Below, in pieces: positions 22,403-34,400 of a stretch of DNA of 64,000 nt. How positions within the stretch are numbered: the first letter of the stretch is position 1; the number at the start of each line of letters is the position of its first letter. Location of the stretch: positions 15,312,787-15,376,786 of the forward strand of contig NC_067195.1 in assembly GCF_000699445.3 (NCBI RefSeq), in the 5' to 3' direction. The notes beneath the pieces were generated by a model. It ran no database searches and was not told where the DNA came from. It saw only the letters and a list, made by a program, of their open reading frames with translations. This DNA comes from Schistosoma haematobium. Taxonomy: Eukaryota > Platyhelminthes > Trematoda > Strigeidida > Schistosomatidae. Made by a program: the position numbers and the translations under genes.

Positions 22403-25400
22403 GTAAGTTATATCTTTTGGATACTACGTTATTTGATACATAGTATCTTTGCACTTGGTCCAGTATAATATACGGTGCTTATAGGTTAAGCCAAAAGTAA
22501 TGTTGTTAGTTTTGGCGAATATCTGTCGTTTATATGAATGTCATTCAGAAAGTGACCCTTGGTCGGTTATTTTTTTGTTAACACTAAATTTAACCACGTA
22601 AATGCATTATTCTTGTCAACAATGTCAAATCCAGCTTTTCACACGAATCAGGGGTCACTATGCGCTTTCTCAAGCTATGTATTTATCACATTCTAGCTAT
22701 CTTATGACATAAGTAGACTTTTATTAAGATCCGAGTGTATATATTCCCACTAGACACGTATTCAGCCTAAAACGTTTTCTCAAAATTAAGTGAAAATTAG
22801 ACTAATTTCGAAGAGAAGGACGCACTAAAAGTTATATCATGAAGTCGGTCCTTCTACAGCTTGCGCGACTGACGTAGACTAACTCTGTCTGACTCTGTAT
22901 ATTTCTAAAATAACTGCCCACCCATATTTCGCTTATGACGATTTAGTTTTGTTTAAAATTGTCTACGCTCCCATCAATAGTCACCAACAGCAAGTATTTT
23001 GATATATGTTCAAGTGTACGGTTTTCGATCATATCCCGTTTGAATTCATTGATTCGAAAATGCTTCTTTTAAAGACCCGAAAGTCAGAAATCAAACTATC
23101 TAAGCTTATGTACTTGTTCCTTTTACCGAGTCCTTAACCATTGATACTCAACACTTGATACTATCAGAAGGAAATTGGACTTCTACGACACTGCAAATCG
23201 CACAGCTTAATCTCTACCTCCTAAAGCCTCCTACCAGTAAAAAATAAGAATTACACTCTGAGATTCTTGTATATATAAAGGTGTATGCACTTGACAATTG
23301 ATCAGTTCAAAACCGATTGTTTCTACCCTGTTCATCTATACAGAAACATGACTTTATTAATTGTCCGCTTTACTTATCCCATTGTATTGGCTTACTAAAT
23401 GAAAGCAAACACAAAACTAGCAATTAAGACCTAACGTCATTGTGGTTCAGGACAAACTCGAAAAGTGAAATTAGTATCGCTTTTACGGAGTGTAAAGTTT
23501 TGGGAATCTCTAATCTCACTATGTAATGTATAGTATATTAGAAAAAGTTGTGGATTTTAAGCGGTGACATATGAACTAGACAATCCAAGTTTCATCCATT
23601 AAGTTGTAGATGTAAGGTTTACAGTTGTTCAGTCTAAATTAAATGTATTGATTCGAGTTTTAAGCACTTTTAGTCTATATAAAATGTAATTATTCGTACT
23701 TCTTTGCATATTAGGTTGGAATTATTGGGGGTTCTGGATTCGATGACCCAAATCTATTCAAAAAAGTAGGAGTGCGACAAGTGACTACTCCGTTTGGAAA
23801 GCCGTCAGATGCTCTTATCGAAGGTTTTGTTGGAGATGTTGCATGTGTTGTGCTTCCCAGGTAACCATTGTTAGTAAAAATGGCCTATTCGTTATAAAAT
23901 TATTGACTTGGCTGGAATAAGTAATTGTATTGAACTTATTGTATGATAGTAATTTTCCAGATCTGTCCAAAACTTACTCTAGGAGCTATGAATGAACTAG
24001 AGAATAAAAACGAGAAGACAATGTACGTTATCTATCTACCACACTGAAGATTAAATGGGTAGTCAATAAAGACTCCCAGAAAATGAAATATTAATATTCC
24101 GAGAAAGCGGAAGGTTGTAGGAATAATATAATAACAAATCTAAAAATATTATGGTTTGAAAATTAAAACTGCTATCAAGATCGTACAATTTTTGGAGGGC
24201 ATAGAAGAAATTACTGATTACCTGTTTTTTCCGGTTAGTTCTAGTGGCAGCTGAACAGCACTTAATTTGAAAGCTGTTTAGCTATCATGTCCAAAGACGT
24301 ATTAAAGTCATGGGAGGTAGTATTTAAAAAGCCCATCGCATATTGACTGAAGGTTTTGATGCTATTCACAAACAATTTACTGAACTTCTGAATGACATGT
24401 ACGATACTTCTGTCGAGCGCGAACAATCGTTTACGAATAACAATGGTCATTACAAAACTTATTCAGACATCTTTAGCTCGAAACTGCCAGGTTTAACAGA
24501 AATAGGGCGAAACTAACCACATTACAACGTTTAGTATCCACTACTCGACAACGCGGTTAGTTTCTTGTTGGCATCAAAGGGAACTCGAATGGCTTTAAAC
24601 CAATTCGGTTGACGTTACATAAAAGTGATTTTGTCTCTGCGATCATATGGGGCATCATATATGTACCCACATGCTTGAGCGTCTTGATTATTTACAACAA
24701 TTCACACATATGATCTCGCTAATCTTGTATTGTTTTGCATATTGATAGTGTTAAGCGAAAGATCACATATAACCATGTATTAAGGCTTAATTTAGTGCGA
24801 ATTAAGCGGTTTATGTTTTCATCACAGCAAAATGATAGCATCATGAATCAGCATATATCTGTAAAACCTTTAGGACACAGCGCATTTACTATCTTATTTT
24901 TCTAATGACTGAAATTCATGCATATTTTATTGCAAAAGTCTTAACTGTACAGACTACAAAGGTCTGAATTTTCTGAAAATATTGATGTTCGAAAGGCACT
25001 CAAAACGAAGATTTTCGTGATTTTAATTAACTTCCTATTAGAAAGCTGTTAACTGTTGTGCTGAATCTGGTATTTTTTACGTTTGTAGAAAATTCATCAC
25101 GATTGACTAGTTAAATGATTTCCTACTCACTTTGTCCCATCTTGAGGTTTCAAGATGGTAATATAGGAGTCTGTGTAGAAGAGATGTTTAAAATAGTTTT
25201 ACCTCAAGACAGAAGCGGTCCAGTTACTTTCTTCTAGGACCTATTTTATAATTTATTGTGACCATATGTAAATAGTCATAAAGGTTTACTTTTTCGGTAA
25301 AAGCGGTCATTTCGGCTGAAATTTACTTGTCTTTCAAATGACTTGTAGTGCTTAGAATTTATTTGGGTGCTATTTTGCGTAAGGAAGACTAAGAGTTTTG

Positions 25401-28400
25401 CAGTTTGGAGACATTGATCCGCGTTCTGAGTGGCTTGTTCATATTTTATTTTGCAGACATGGTAAAGGACACTTAATTCCGCCCAGCGAAGTCAACTATC
25501 GCGCCAACGTTTGGGCGTTGAGAGATCTCGGGTGTACTCATATATTAGCTACCAACGCTTGTGGTAGTCTACAGGAGGACTTAGTACCTGGAGATTTCGT
25601 TGTTCTCAATCAGTTTTTGGATAAAACTTGGGGTCGTGAAAATACGTTTTATGGAAGTAAACCTGATTCATTGAAAGGAGTCTTACATATGCCGATGGCA
25701 GAACCATTTTGTGAAAGAACACGTCAGGTTAGATATTAAGCTAGTTTTCTATCGCTTGACTTAATAATTAGGGAAGTATGTAAAGCTTTTTTACTTAACT
25801 CTATTTACTTAAAGGTGTTTGGTGTATAATTGTTATGACATGTACACTTTGACACTAGATTTTACAACTGTTCAACCTAGTTTGGTTTGTTTCTATAAGT
25901 ACTTTCGAGTATTTACATTTTATGTTGCTTTTTGCCCATAGTTTGTAGCTCATCCGTTCAAATTAAAAAATGTGAACTGCTTCTAAAACGTTTTTAAGAG
26001 TATTCATTCCGAATAATTAACAATCACGTTAACTACACGATATTTTGTGTTCCTAGGAAATGTTTAGATTTTTTGAATTGTGTCATATTAGTGTCTACTG
26101 ATTCCATTGAGTACTATTTTATGAAGGGTAATGTCTGTCACTTTGTTTTATTGATGGTTTGTGGATGTTGTTTAGTATTACTTGTTAGGCAGTTCTAAAA
26201 TTGTAGTCCTTCAAAAACACAAAAGAATATCTGAGAAGCATCTTCTGGCCAATTGACTTTCACATATTATGACCATATCAAGAATAGCTCGAATACACAC
26301 CACAATGTCCTTTAGATGGCCAGCGAATTCAAATGATCATTCTGTAGTTTTGAAGTTAGTTAATAAATTGTACATATATACGTATGAAAATATCAGTCTT
26401 GTTTATACTGTCAAAAATGTCATCAATTTTCATGTGTTGGCAGATGAATTGGAAATGTTTAAAATGGAATATAAACAAACCATTAGTCCACTGTGTACTG
26501 AAGTGTGCATTTTCTAATGACCAGGACTTCTATTAACCTAAGAATGAGCCACTTACAATTGTTTGAAGGCCAACTCCATGGTCTTTTTTCAATCATATAC
26601 CTTGCTATCAAGTGGGACACAGTTGTCTGCCGCTGCGCCTAACTATTCTTGTTATATTGTCTAACTTCGAAGATGTTTCTGGGCATCTTGCTTTGTTTCT
26701 AATTTGAGAGCTGAATTACTTCTCCATCTCACTACATTTTCAAGGTTTACAAAGTGAATAATTATTTCAGTTGTTAGTTAACCTTATTATTTATTTAGCA
26801 GTGATTTTACTTTCATCTCTTGATCTTACTAATCTCAAACTGGTTGACTGTAGTATTACTGAGTGAAATTTCGGAATGTTACACCACGGTCGAATGAAAT
26901 ATGTTTGTTCGAGTACGAGAATAAAATTTCGTAGACAGTTTGCCTTTCAAACTGTATTAATATAGTGATTTTGCATGCTCTTGTCAGTCAATCAGTCAGT
27001 AACAACTTAGAACTTCGTACGTACGTACATCAGTTCGAGTTGCCATACCACATTAGCACAGAGATGCAGTAGTCGATTCAAATCCCGTAGTGGTAGTGGC
27101 GGTAAGAGTATAAGCAGTAATCAGAAAGATTAGGGTTTGAAGATGTTATTCAAGGAGTATAATCCAGTGAAATAAATTTGGAAAGAGGAAAAAAGGGACA
27201 TGAAGAATTCAGAAGATCAGAATTTGGGAGAACACAAAGAGTCCTGACCGTTTTTGCTACCTTGACTTGGTGATCGGGCTTGCCTATCGTGATAAAGCAA
27301 CCGAGCTATACTGGATGGAACAACTGTTCTTCAAGGTCCTACCATGTCAGACAGGTCGGTTGAAGAGCGGTAAGACTAAAAGCAGCAAGTCCAAGGTCCG
27401 AAGGCGAAGTCGTACTGCTGACTGTACAGAGGTGTGACAGCAGTAAGGTGTTTCCTTCAGACAACCAGCATGACAGCGATGCTGCCTTCCCACAAGGAGG
27501 GGTGGGGTTAGAAGCGGTCGACCCTAAAAATGCACACCTCGCCTTATCCCACGGATATCCGTCTCCGGCGGTAAGGTCCCAAAAAGTACGGAGCTAACAC
27601 AACAATTACCCATAAAAAGGTCGTGTGTGACCGACCTCAAGCAGTTGTCCCTTGGGCACTGCTGTCACGCTCCCAGGTCACTAAGACCACCTCTAATCCA
27701 GTTTCCTTTTCAGGTACCTCCAGAAGAACCCTTCCACGGTGTGGGCAACCGGGGAGTGATAACCGCCCTCATACCTCTAACAGCACTCAAGACCACTGTA
27801 TTCCTAATCAACCTCCGTCTTCACTTCCTATTACTCCTCCTACATCGACTCTCACCTCTAAACTTCCTTTTTCGGCTTCGTCCTCAAATGTCACGATAGC
27901 CAACGACTCTAGTGCTCAAAACACTGTCCCAGGTCTACTGAAACCTCGCTCCAAACTACACATTGGAACCTTCAACGTATGCACTCTATGTCAAATCGGT
28001 CAACAGGCTTCCCTGGCTAGAACCCTAGAATCTCGTACCATTGATGTATGCTGCGTCTCTGAAACACGCATACAGGATCCCAGTGTGGTCATTCACTTGA
28101 CCTCACCTCGGCAACACGGAGAGCCAACGAGATACTCCCTCCGTGTATCTGGTGACGCGATGGCCAGCTCTCGTGGACTGGCAGGAGTAGGGATAGCACT
28201 AAGCATGAGGCGGAACAAGCATTGTTAGAGTGGATCCCCGTTAACAGTCGTTTATGTACTGTTCGGCTAAACGGCTACGTAAGAACTCGGAAGGATAGGA
28301 ACACACGTCGTTGCCTTTTTGTCGTTTCTGCCTACGCTCCCACCGACCGCAGCTCATATAATGTGAAAGATGAATTTTACAGAAAGCTTTCTGAACTTCT

Positions 28401-31400
28401 TCAGAAAGCTAAACGCTCAGACATAGTACTCGTAGCAGGTGACTTTAATGCTCAGATAGGTAGCTTAAACCAAACAGAAAGGCATTTAGGTGGGTATTTT
28501 AGTATTCCGACACAGCGAACAGATAATGGTGATCGTCTGCTGCAACTGTGCTCAGACAATCGTTTATTTTTAGCAAACACAAATTTTAAACATAAGGAGA
28601 GACATCGTCTAACATGGCGACTCCCTACACCAAACCAACGATGGACTCAAATAGATTCACAACCTCATCGACTGAGATGGTTGGGCCACGTGTTACGTAT
28701 GTCCGTACACCGATTACCACGACATGCAATGCTAACCGACGTTCGGGATGGTTGGAAGAAAGTTATGGGCGGCCAAACCAAAACGTGGCATCAGTGCTTG
28801 AAGTCGCAGACTTCTGGTCTGAGCCATGTTGGTAGATGCAGACTACTTGGTTGGGGTCCGCGTGACTATCGTAACCAATGGTTAGAGACTCTGGGTGACA
28901 TGGATCAGAATCGATCACAATGGCGTCGGTGTATACACTCTCTGCCTTTCTTTCTACGAACTAATTCTTTCTTCTTGTACTATATCCGTATTGCGATCTT
29001 TCTTTTGTATATTGCCACCTCTGAATTAACTAATTTTATGAATTCGGTGTTCATCTTGTTGTGTTAATGTGGTATGGCAACTTGGACCGATGCATAAATG
29101 TGTCTGGTCCTACGTTGTAGCTGACTGACTGAAAACACAAAGAGTGGATGCACCAGCGCCATTGCAAACGATTTTGAGCCATGTCATTCAAGCTCTCTAG
29201 CCATCGATTGCTATCATCTCGCGGTCTTCAACCAGAAAGTCTACACCTACCAACATGACTCAGTCCACTTGTCTGTGACTTCATGGATTTATGCCATGTT
29301 TTGGTCTGGCCATCCCTAGCTTTCTTCCAACCTACTCCTATGCCATTGAACATCGCACGTCGAGGCAGTCGATGGTTGGGCATACGTAACACGTGTCCCA
29401 ACCATCTGAACTGATGAATTTTCACTACTTCATCAATCGATTTGCCATCCTTATCTAGTACCCGTTTTCTAACAACTGCGTTACTTATTCGATGGTCCCA
29501 GGATATACGAGCAATGTTTCGAAGACACCTATGATCAAATAATAGTAACCTACGAATGTCTTCTACTCTTACTGGTCATGTTTCACTGCCACAAAGTAGA
29601 ACGGAACAAACTGCTGCGCAGTAAACCGGTCCTTCGTTTGATAGACAGATATCTCGCCTACGCCATAAATGACGCAAGTTGGCAAGAGCTAGTCGAGCCT
29701 TCTGTATCCGTGCTGGAATTTTGTCACACACCAGACCACAAGGGCTGATGAGACTTCTGAGATAAGTGAAGCGGTCGACACGCTCAACTACTTCACTCCC
29801 TATCATTAGTTCGGGTGTCGATGCAACCCAATCCTGAAGAAACATTTTGCATTTCGAGGGGTGAATCGCATGCCGAACATGGCTGGATTGTTGCTTATAG
29901 TGGTCAGAAGACTGCATTTTGTCAGTGTCTTCACCAAGTAGAACTGTGTCATCGACATATTCTAAGTCAACAAGTGAATCTCTCGGTAAAAGTTCAACTC
30001 CTGGAAATTAAGATGGAGAAAATGTTGTCTCTGAAAGCACGTCAACGACAAAGTCATACAAGAATAGAGAGAGTGGACAGTCCTGACGAACACTACTGGA
30101 GGTAATCAATTCTGATGACAGTTCGTCATAAGCTCTCACTCGTCCAGTTGTGTTTGAGTAGAGAGCCTTTACAAGGTTAATGTACTTCTTTGGTACTCCT
30201 TACAGTGACAAACACTGTCACAGAACCTCACGATCAACAGAGTCATATGCCGCCTTGAGGTTGAGAAATATTACTATTGTGGGGCGTCTGAATGTGTGTC
30301 TATGTTCTAGGACCTGACGTGGTGTGAATATCTTGTCTATACAACCACATCCAGGTTGAAAATCAGCCTGGTTTTCTCTAGTCTGCTCTTCGCGGGGTTT
30401 AGTTAGGCGTCGAAGTATTATTGAAGCTAATATTTTAGACACTGTGTTAGTCAAACTGATTCCTCTGTGATTGTCACAAGAGGACTTTTGTCCTTTCTTA
30501 TAGACTGGCACAATCAGTGATTGAGACCAGTCAGATGGAATTACGTTCAGTTCCCAAATTCTACCTAAGACCTCAGTCAATCTCACTGCTAATACTGAAC
30601 CACTATCCTTAAAAACCTCAGGAGTAAACCTGACAGGGCCTGCTGCTCTCCCTCGTTTCAGGTTTCCTATAGCTCTTTCAACTTCGTAAAGAGTTGGAGG
30701 ACTTATATTAACTTGCCATTCAGGTAGACTGGTGATCGTGGGAAACGGAAGTGTGGCTGAAGGCCAGTTGAACTGATCCCCAAAGTGTCCTGCCCATCAA
30801 TCCAATCTCCTAGATTGAGAATGTATAATATGTCAATCTTTCTCTGAGATTGTTTCGCTAACAGTCGGTTTCCTAATACCAGTTTCCTTAACAAGTTTGA
30901 ACAGTTGTCTGCTGTTACCTATTGCCGCTGCCTTTCCCATCTCTTGCTTTCGCTACCCACCACTGTTCACGATCATTGCGTAGGCTTCTTGTTAGCTTGC
31001 GCTTAAGCTGACTCTGCTCTTCGTTATGTTCAGAGCCAGATGGGATGAGTTTTCGAGCATCTATCAGTGCGGTAGATGCTGCTGAGATCCAGTGTTTCTC
31101 CCTAACTTGTGGTTAACCGTACTAGCAGATATCACTGCTGTTTCCACAGCTTTTCGAATATCATTCCACGCTGTTTCGTGGTATGCATCACATAAATGGC
31201 TGCCTAACTTTTTTTCTAGTTGTTCCTGAAATGTATTCTTAGCTTGGCTATCAATAAGTAGGACCCTACGAGGCTTCCTTGCAGCGTCTTTCCTACGTCC
31301 AGTGGGACACAGACAAATACGCGCTCGCACTAGAGCATGATCTGAATCTAAGCATGTACTCCAGAACGAGCGACAGTCTTCTATCGAGTCCCTCCATCGG

Positions 31401-34400
31401 TGGCTGATAGCGATGTGATCTATTTGGGTCCAACGTTGGGACGAATTCGGTGTTCGTTATATCGAAAGATGTTTTTCCTTATGCTTAAATATAGTATTTG
31501 CAAGAAACAGGCGGTTATCTGAGCATAGCTGCAATAGACGGTCGCCATTATCTGTTCTTTGAGCCACGACACTATAAGATCCACTCAGGTGTCCTTCCTC
31601 TTCTCCTAGTTTACCTACTTGAGCATTAAAGTCACCAGCCGCTATCACTACATCAGAACGCCTAGTTTTTCGGAGGAGGTCGAAAAGCTTTCTGTAAAAC
31701 TCATCTTTTACATCATCTGAGCTGCAGTCAGTGGAAGAGTAGGTAGAGACGACGGAGAAGCAACGACGAGTGTCGCTATCTTTCCGAGTCCTCACTGTTC
31801 CGTTTAGTCGGTCAGCGCACTAACGACTGTCTACTGGGATGCAGTCTAAGAGAGCTAGTTCTGTCCTGGGACTCAACGCTATACTTACGCCGGCGAGGCC
31901 ACAGGAAGCAGCATCAGGGCTTCCAGATACACGATGCATGAATCTAGATGGTTCTTTGTTTTGATATGGTGATGTCAAATGAATGACACTACTCGGATCC
32001 TGTATGCGCGTTTCGGAGACGCAACACACATGGATAGCGCGAGATTCTAAAGTCGTAACTAAGGAAGTCTGTTGTCCTATTTGTCACAGTGTTTGAACGT
32101 TGAAAGCTCCTACATGTAGTTTGGAGTGTGGTTTCAGGAGATCAGGAATAACGTTCTGGGTACTCGAATCATTTGCACCAGCGGTGCGAGGTGACGTGAG
32201 AAGGGTTATTAGGATGTGTGGGGAGGATTTGAATGTTATCAACTTGGTCTCGTGTGCTGTTACGGGTTTGAGGGCTGATATCACTTCCCGGCTGCCTACA
32301 CCATGGAAAGGTATTTCTTGAGGAACCTGAAAAGGAAATAGGATTAGTGATGGTCTTGACGAGCTGGGAGCGTGACTGCAGAGCCCAAAGGACAACTTGA
32401 GGGTGGTCGCGCACGGCCATATCGTGGGTGTTTTTTTATTGTGTTAGCTCCGTTCTTTAAAGGGCCTTATTGCCGGAGACGGAAATCCGTGAGTTAAGGT
32501 GAGGTGTGACACTTTTAGAGTGGACCTTTTCTAACCCCTTCCTTCCTTGTGAGAAGGCAGCGTCGCTGCAGTTTCTGGTTGTCCGAGGGAAACACCTTAC
32601 TGCTGTCATACTCCTCTACAGTCAGCAGTACGACTTCGCCCTCAGACCTTGAGTTACTGCTTTTAGTCTAACCGTTCTCCAATCGACCTGCCTAGCATGA
32701 TAGAACCTGCAGGAACATATGTTCCAGCCAATATAGTTCGGTTGGGTCATCACGATAGGCAAGCCCGACCATCACGTTAAGGTAACAGCTACTGTCGGTT
32801 TGCATACTCTTGAGTGCTTTCAATTCAATTTTTAATTTACATTTCATTATGAAACCTGTTTAAATAGCTTTTTATTTCATAGCTAACACCAAGAACTGAT
32901 TTTGGTTGAACATTGAAGGCTGGGAAGCGCTAGACAGACGTTTCGTCTTAATATGTTATAAGTCAGCAGTTCTTATCCACGACCCCATCATGGGTCGAAT
33001 CCAGGACTTCCAGTTGTTGTAGTGAGCACTTGGCATTTAGACCACTGACCCGACATCCAATAGTTTACATGTTTAAATTCGATCTTAAAACGATATTGGC
33101 CAACCACCTAGTTTTATTAGTAGGTAACTGTTGTACACTTGAAGTAGTTGATCTTCAATAGTCACAACTTCTCACTTCTCACTTAGTCAGTGGTGGGCAC
33201 ATTATTATTATTGTTATATAGTGAGGTTTTGAAGTTTGTTAAATTCCATAGTTGACATTGTTGATTGAATGTTGACGCTTAAAATAAATTAATGTACAAA
33301 ATGTTTTGTTAACAAGGCGCATTAACTATGCCAGATACATTCTAGTTTCTTGCAGTTGTTAATTATCAAATGAGTTGGAAGTTTGTGTATTGTTTTGCTT
33401 AATAAATGTTTTAAAGCTCCTACAATATAATGATGCATCGGTAAACAGTTGGTCTCTATTATCTACTTAATCATTGATGAATGATCATGAAAATGTAAAG
33501 GAAAAGTTAAACACTGAAGACGTTTTTGCTTGAATTCTCTTTTTTATAGTTTAATAGTAACTTGTTCATATGTCTCGTACATTTTCAGATGTTAATCCAG
33601 GCGGCCAAAAATAAATCAATAAATGTTTATGACAAAAAAACTATGGATAAATCCGCCTGTATTCATCCATGTGTACATACTGAAGGTTCTGCAGTAACTA
33701 TCAATGGTCCACGTTTTTCAACTCGTTGCGAATCATTTGTTCATAAGGCAATGGGATTGGATATAGTTAACATGACATTAGTTCCTGAAGTTTCATTGGC
33801 TCGTGAAGCTGGTTTAAGTTATGCTTCTATAGCAATTGTTACAGATTTTGATTGTTGGAAAGCAGATGAGGAACATGTGAGAAAGTTATACTTACTGGCT
33901 ACTTTTTTATAGTAATTTATAGATACACACATAAGGATGTCCAATTATTTTGTTATGCTTCCAGTATGAGGTTGTGAATTTCAATGAAGTTGTGATTGTA
34001 TTCGTCTTTAAATTTGAGGATTTTCATGCATTGTTAGACTTTTTATTTCTAGGAAGTCCTAAAGTAAAGTATAATGGTTATTAATTGTTGGTTAATATGC
34101 CGGGCTACTTTCATTTATAGTTGTTCATAATCGATAGTAAAAAATCTAGGAAGTTTTGTGACTTAGTAATTAAAGCACTCAGTTTTTTCAACCAGTAGAT
34201 TTCAGATTCGAATCCAACTCGACTTATTTCTGTCTGGTCAGTTAGGTAGTATTATTATTCCTTCCACAGAAAAGTGTGACTCAAATCCGAGTATGTAACC
34301 CTTTACTTAATATACGAGGCACATTATAGTTCTTATAGTTGCTTAACCAACCAAACACCAATCTTTTCACTAAATAGATGGATAATTAGTTGGTAGTAGA

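Larger units (their letters stand above)
27243..29133 (+). mobile_element. RTE-like non-LTR retrotransposon, young internally deleted copy
   Basis: Flanked by AACACAAAGAGT (27231-27242 and 29134-29145). It has the full 5' leader and the GACT-type 3' end (GCTGACTGACTGA), but the reverse transcriptase is deleted: endonuclease sequence ending in WTQID joins directly to the C-terminal WLGHVLRM block at about 28665. The endonuclease part is essentially identical to the copy at 41.9-43.0 kb, so the two are close sisters. It lies in the 3' untranslated part of the older element. Confidence 0.85.
26983..32798 (-). mobile_element. RTE-like non-LTR retrotransposon, older copy (in MTAP intron 3)
   Basis: The left edge is the element's 3' end, with a GACT tandem tail read on minus; the right edge is its 5' end. 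Flanks TTTGCATGCTCTT (26970-26982) and TTTGCATACTCTT (32799-32811) form a 13-bp duplication with one mismatch. Minus-strand order from 32.8 kb: 5' leader, endonuclease, linker, reverse transcriptase, C-terminal domain. Many stops and frameshifts mark it as old. It is interrupted at 27243-29133 by a plus-strand relative. Naming (SR3/Perere-3-like) is tentative. Confidence 0.85.

Noticed and set aside
25457..33876. Purine nucleoside phosphorylase as identity of the phosphorylase gene
   Set aside because: [18 protein letters not shown] and ATNACGS follow MTAP rather than PNP, and the exon alignment with MTAP is continuous.
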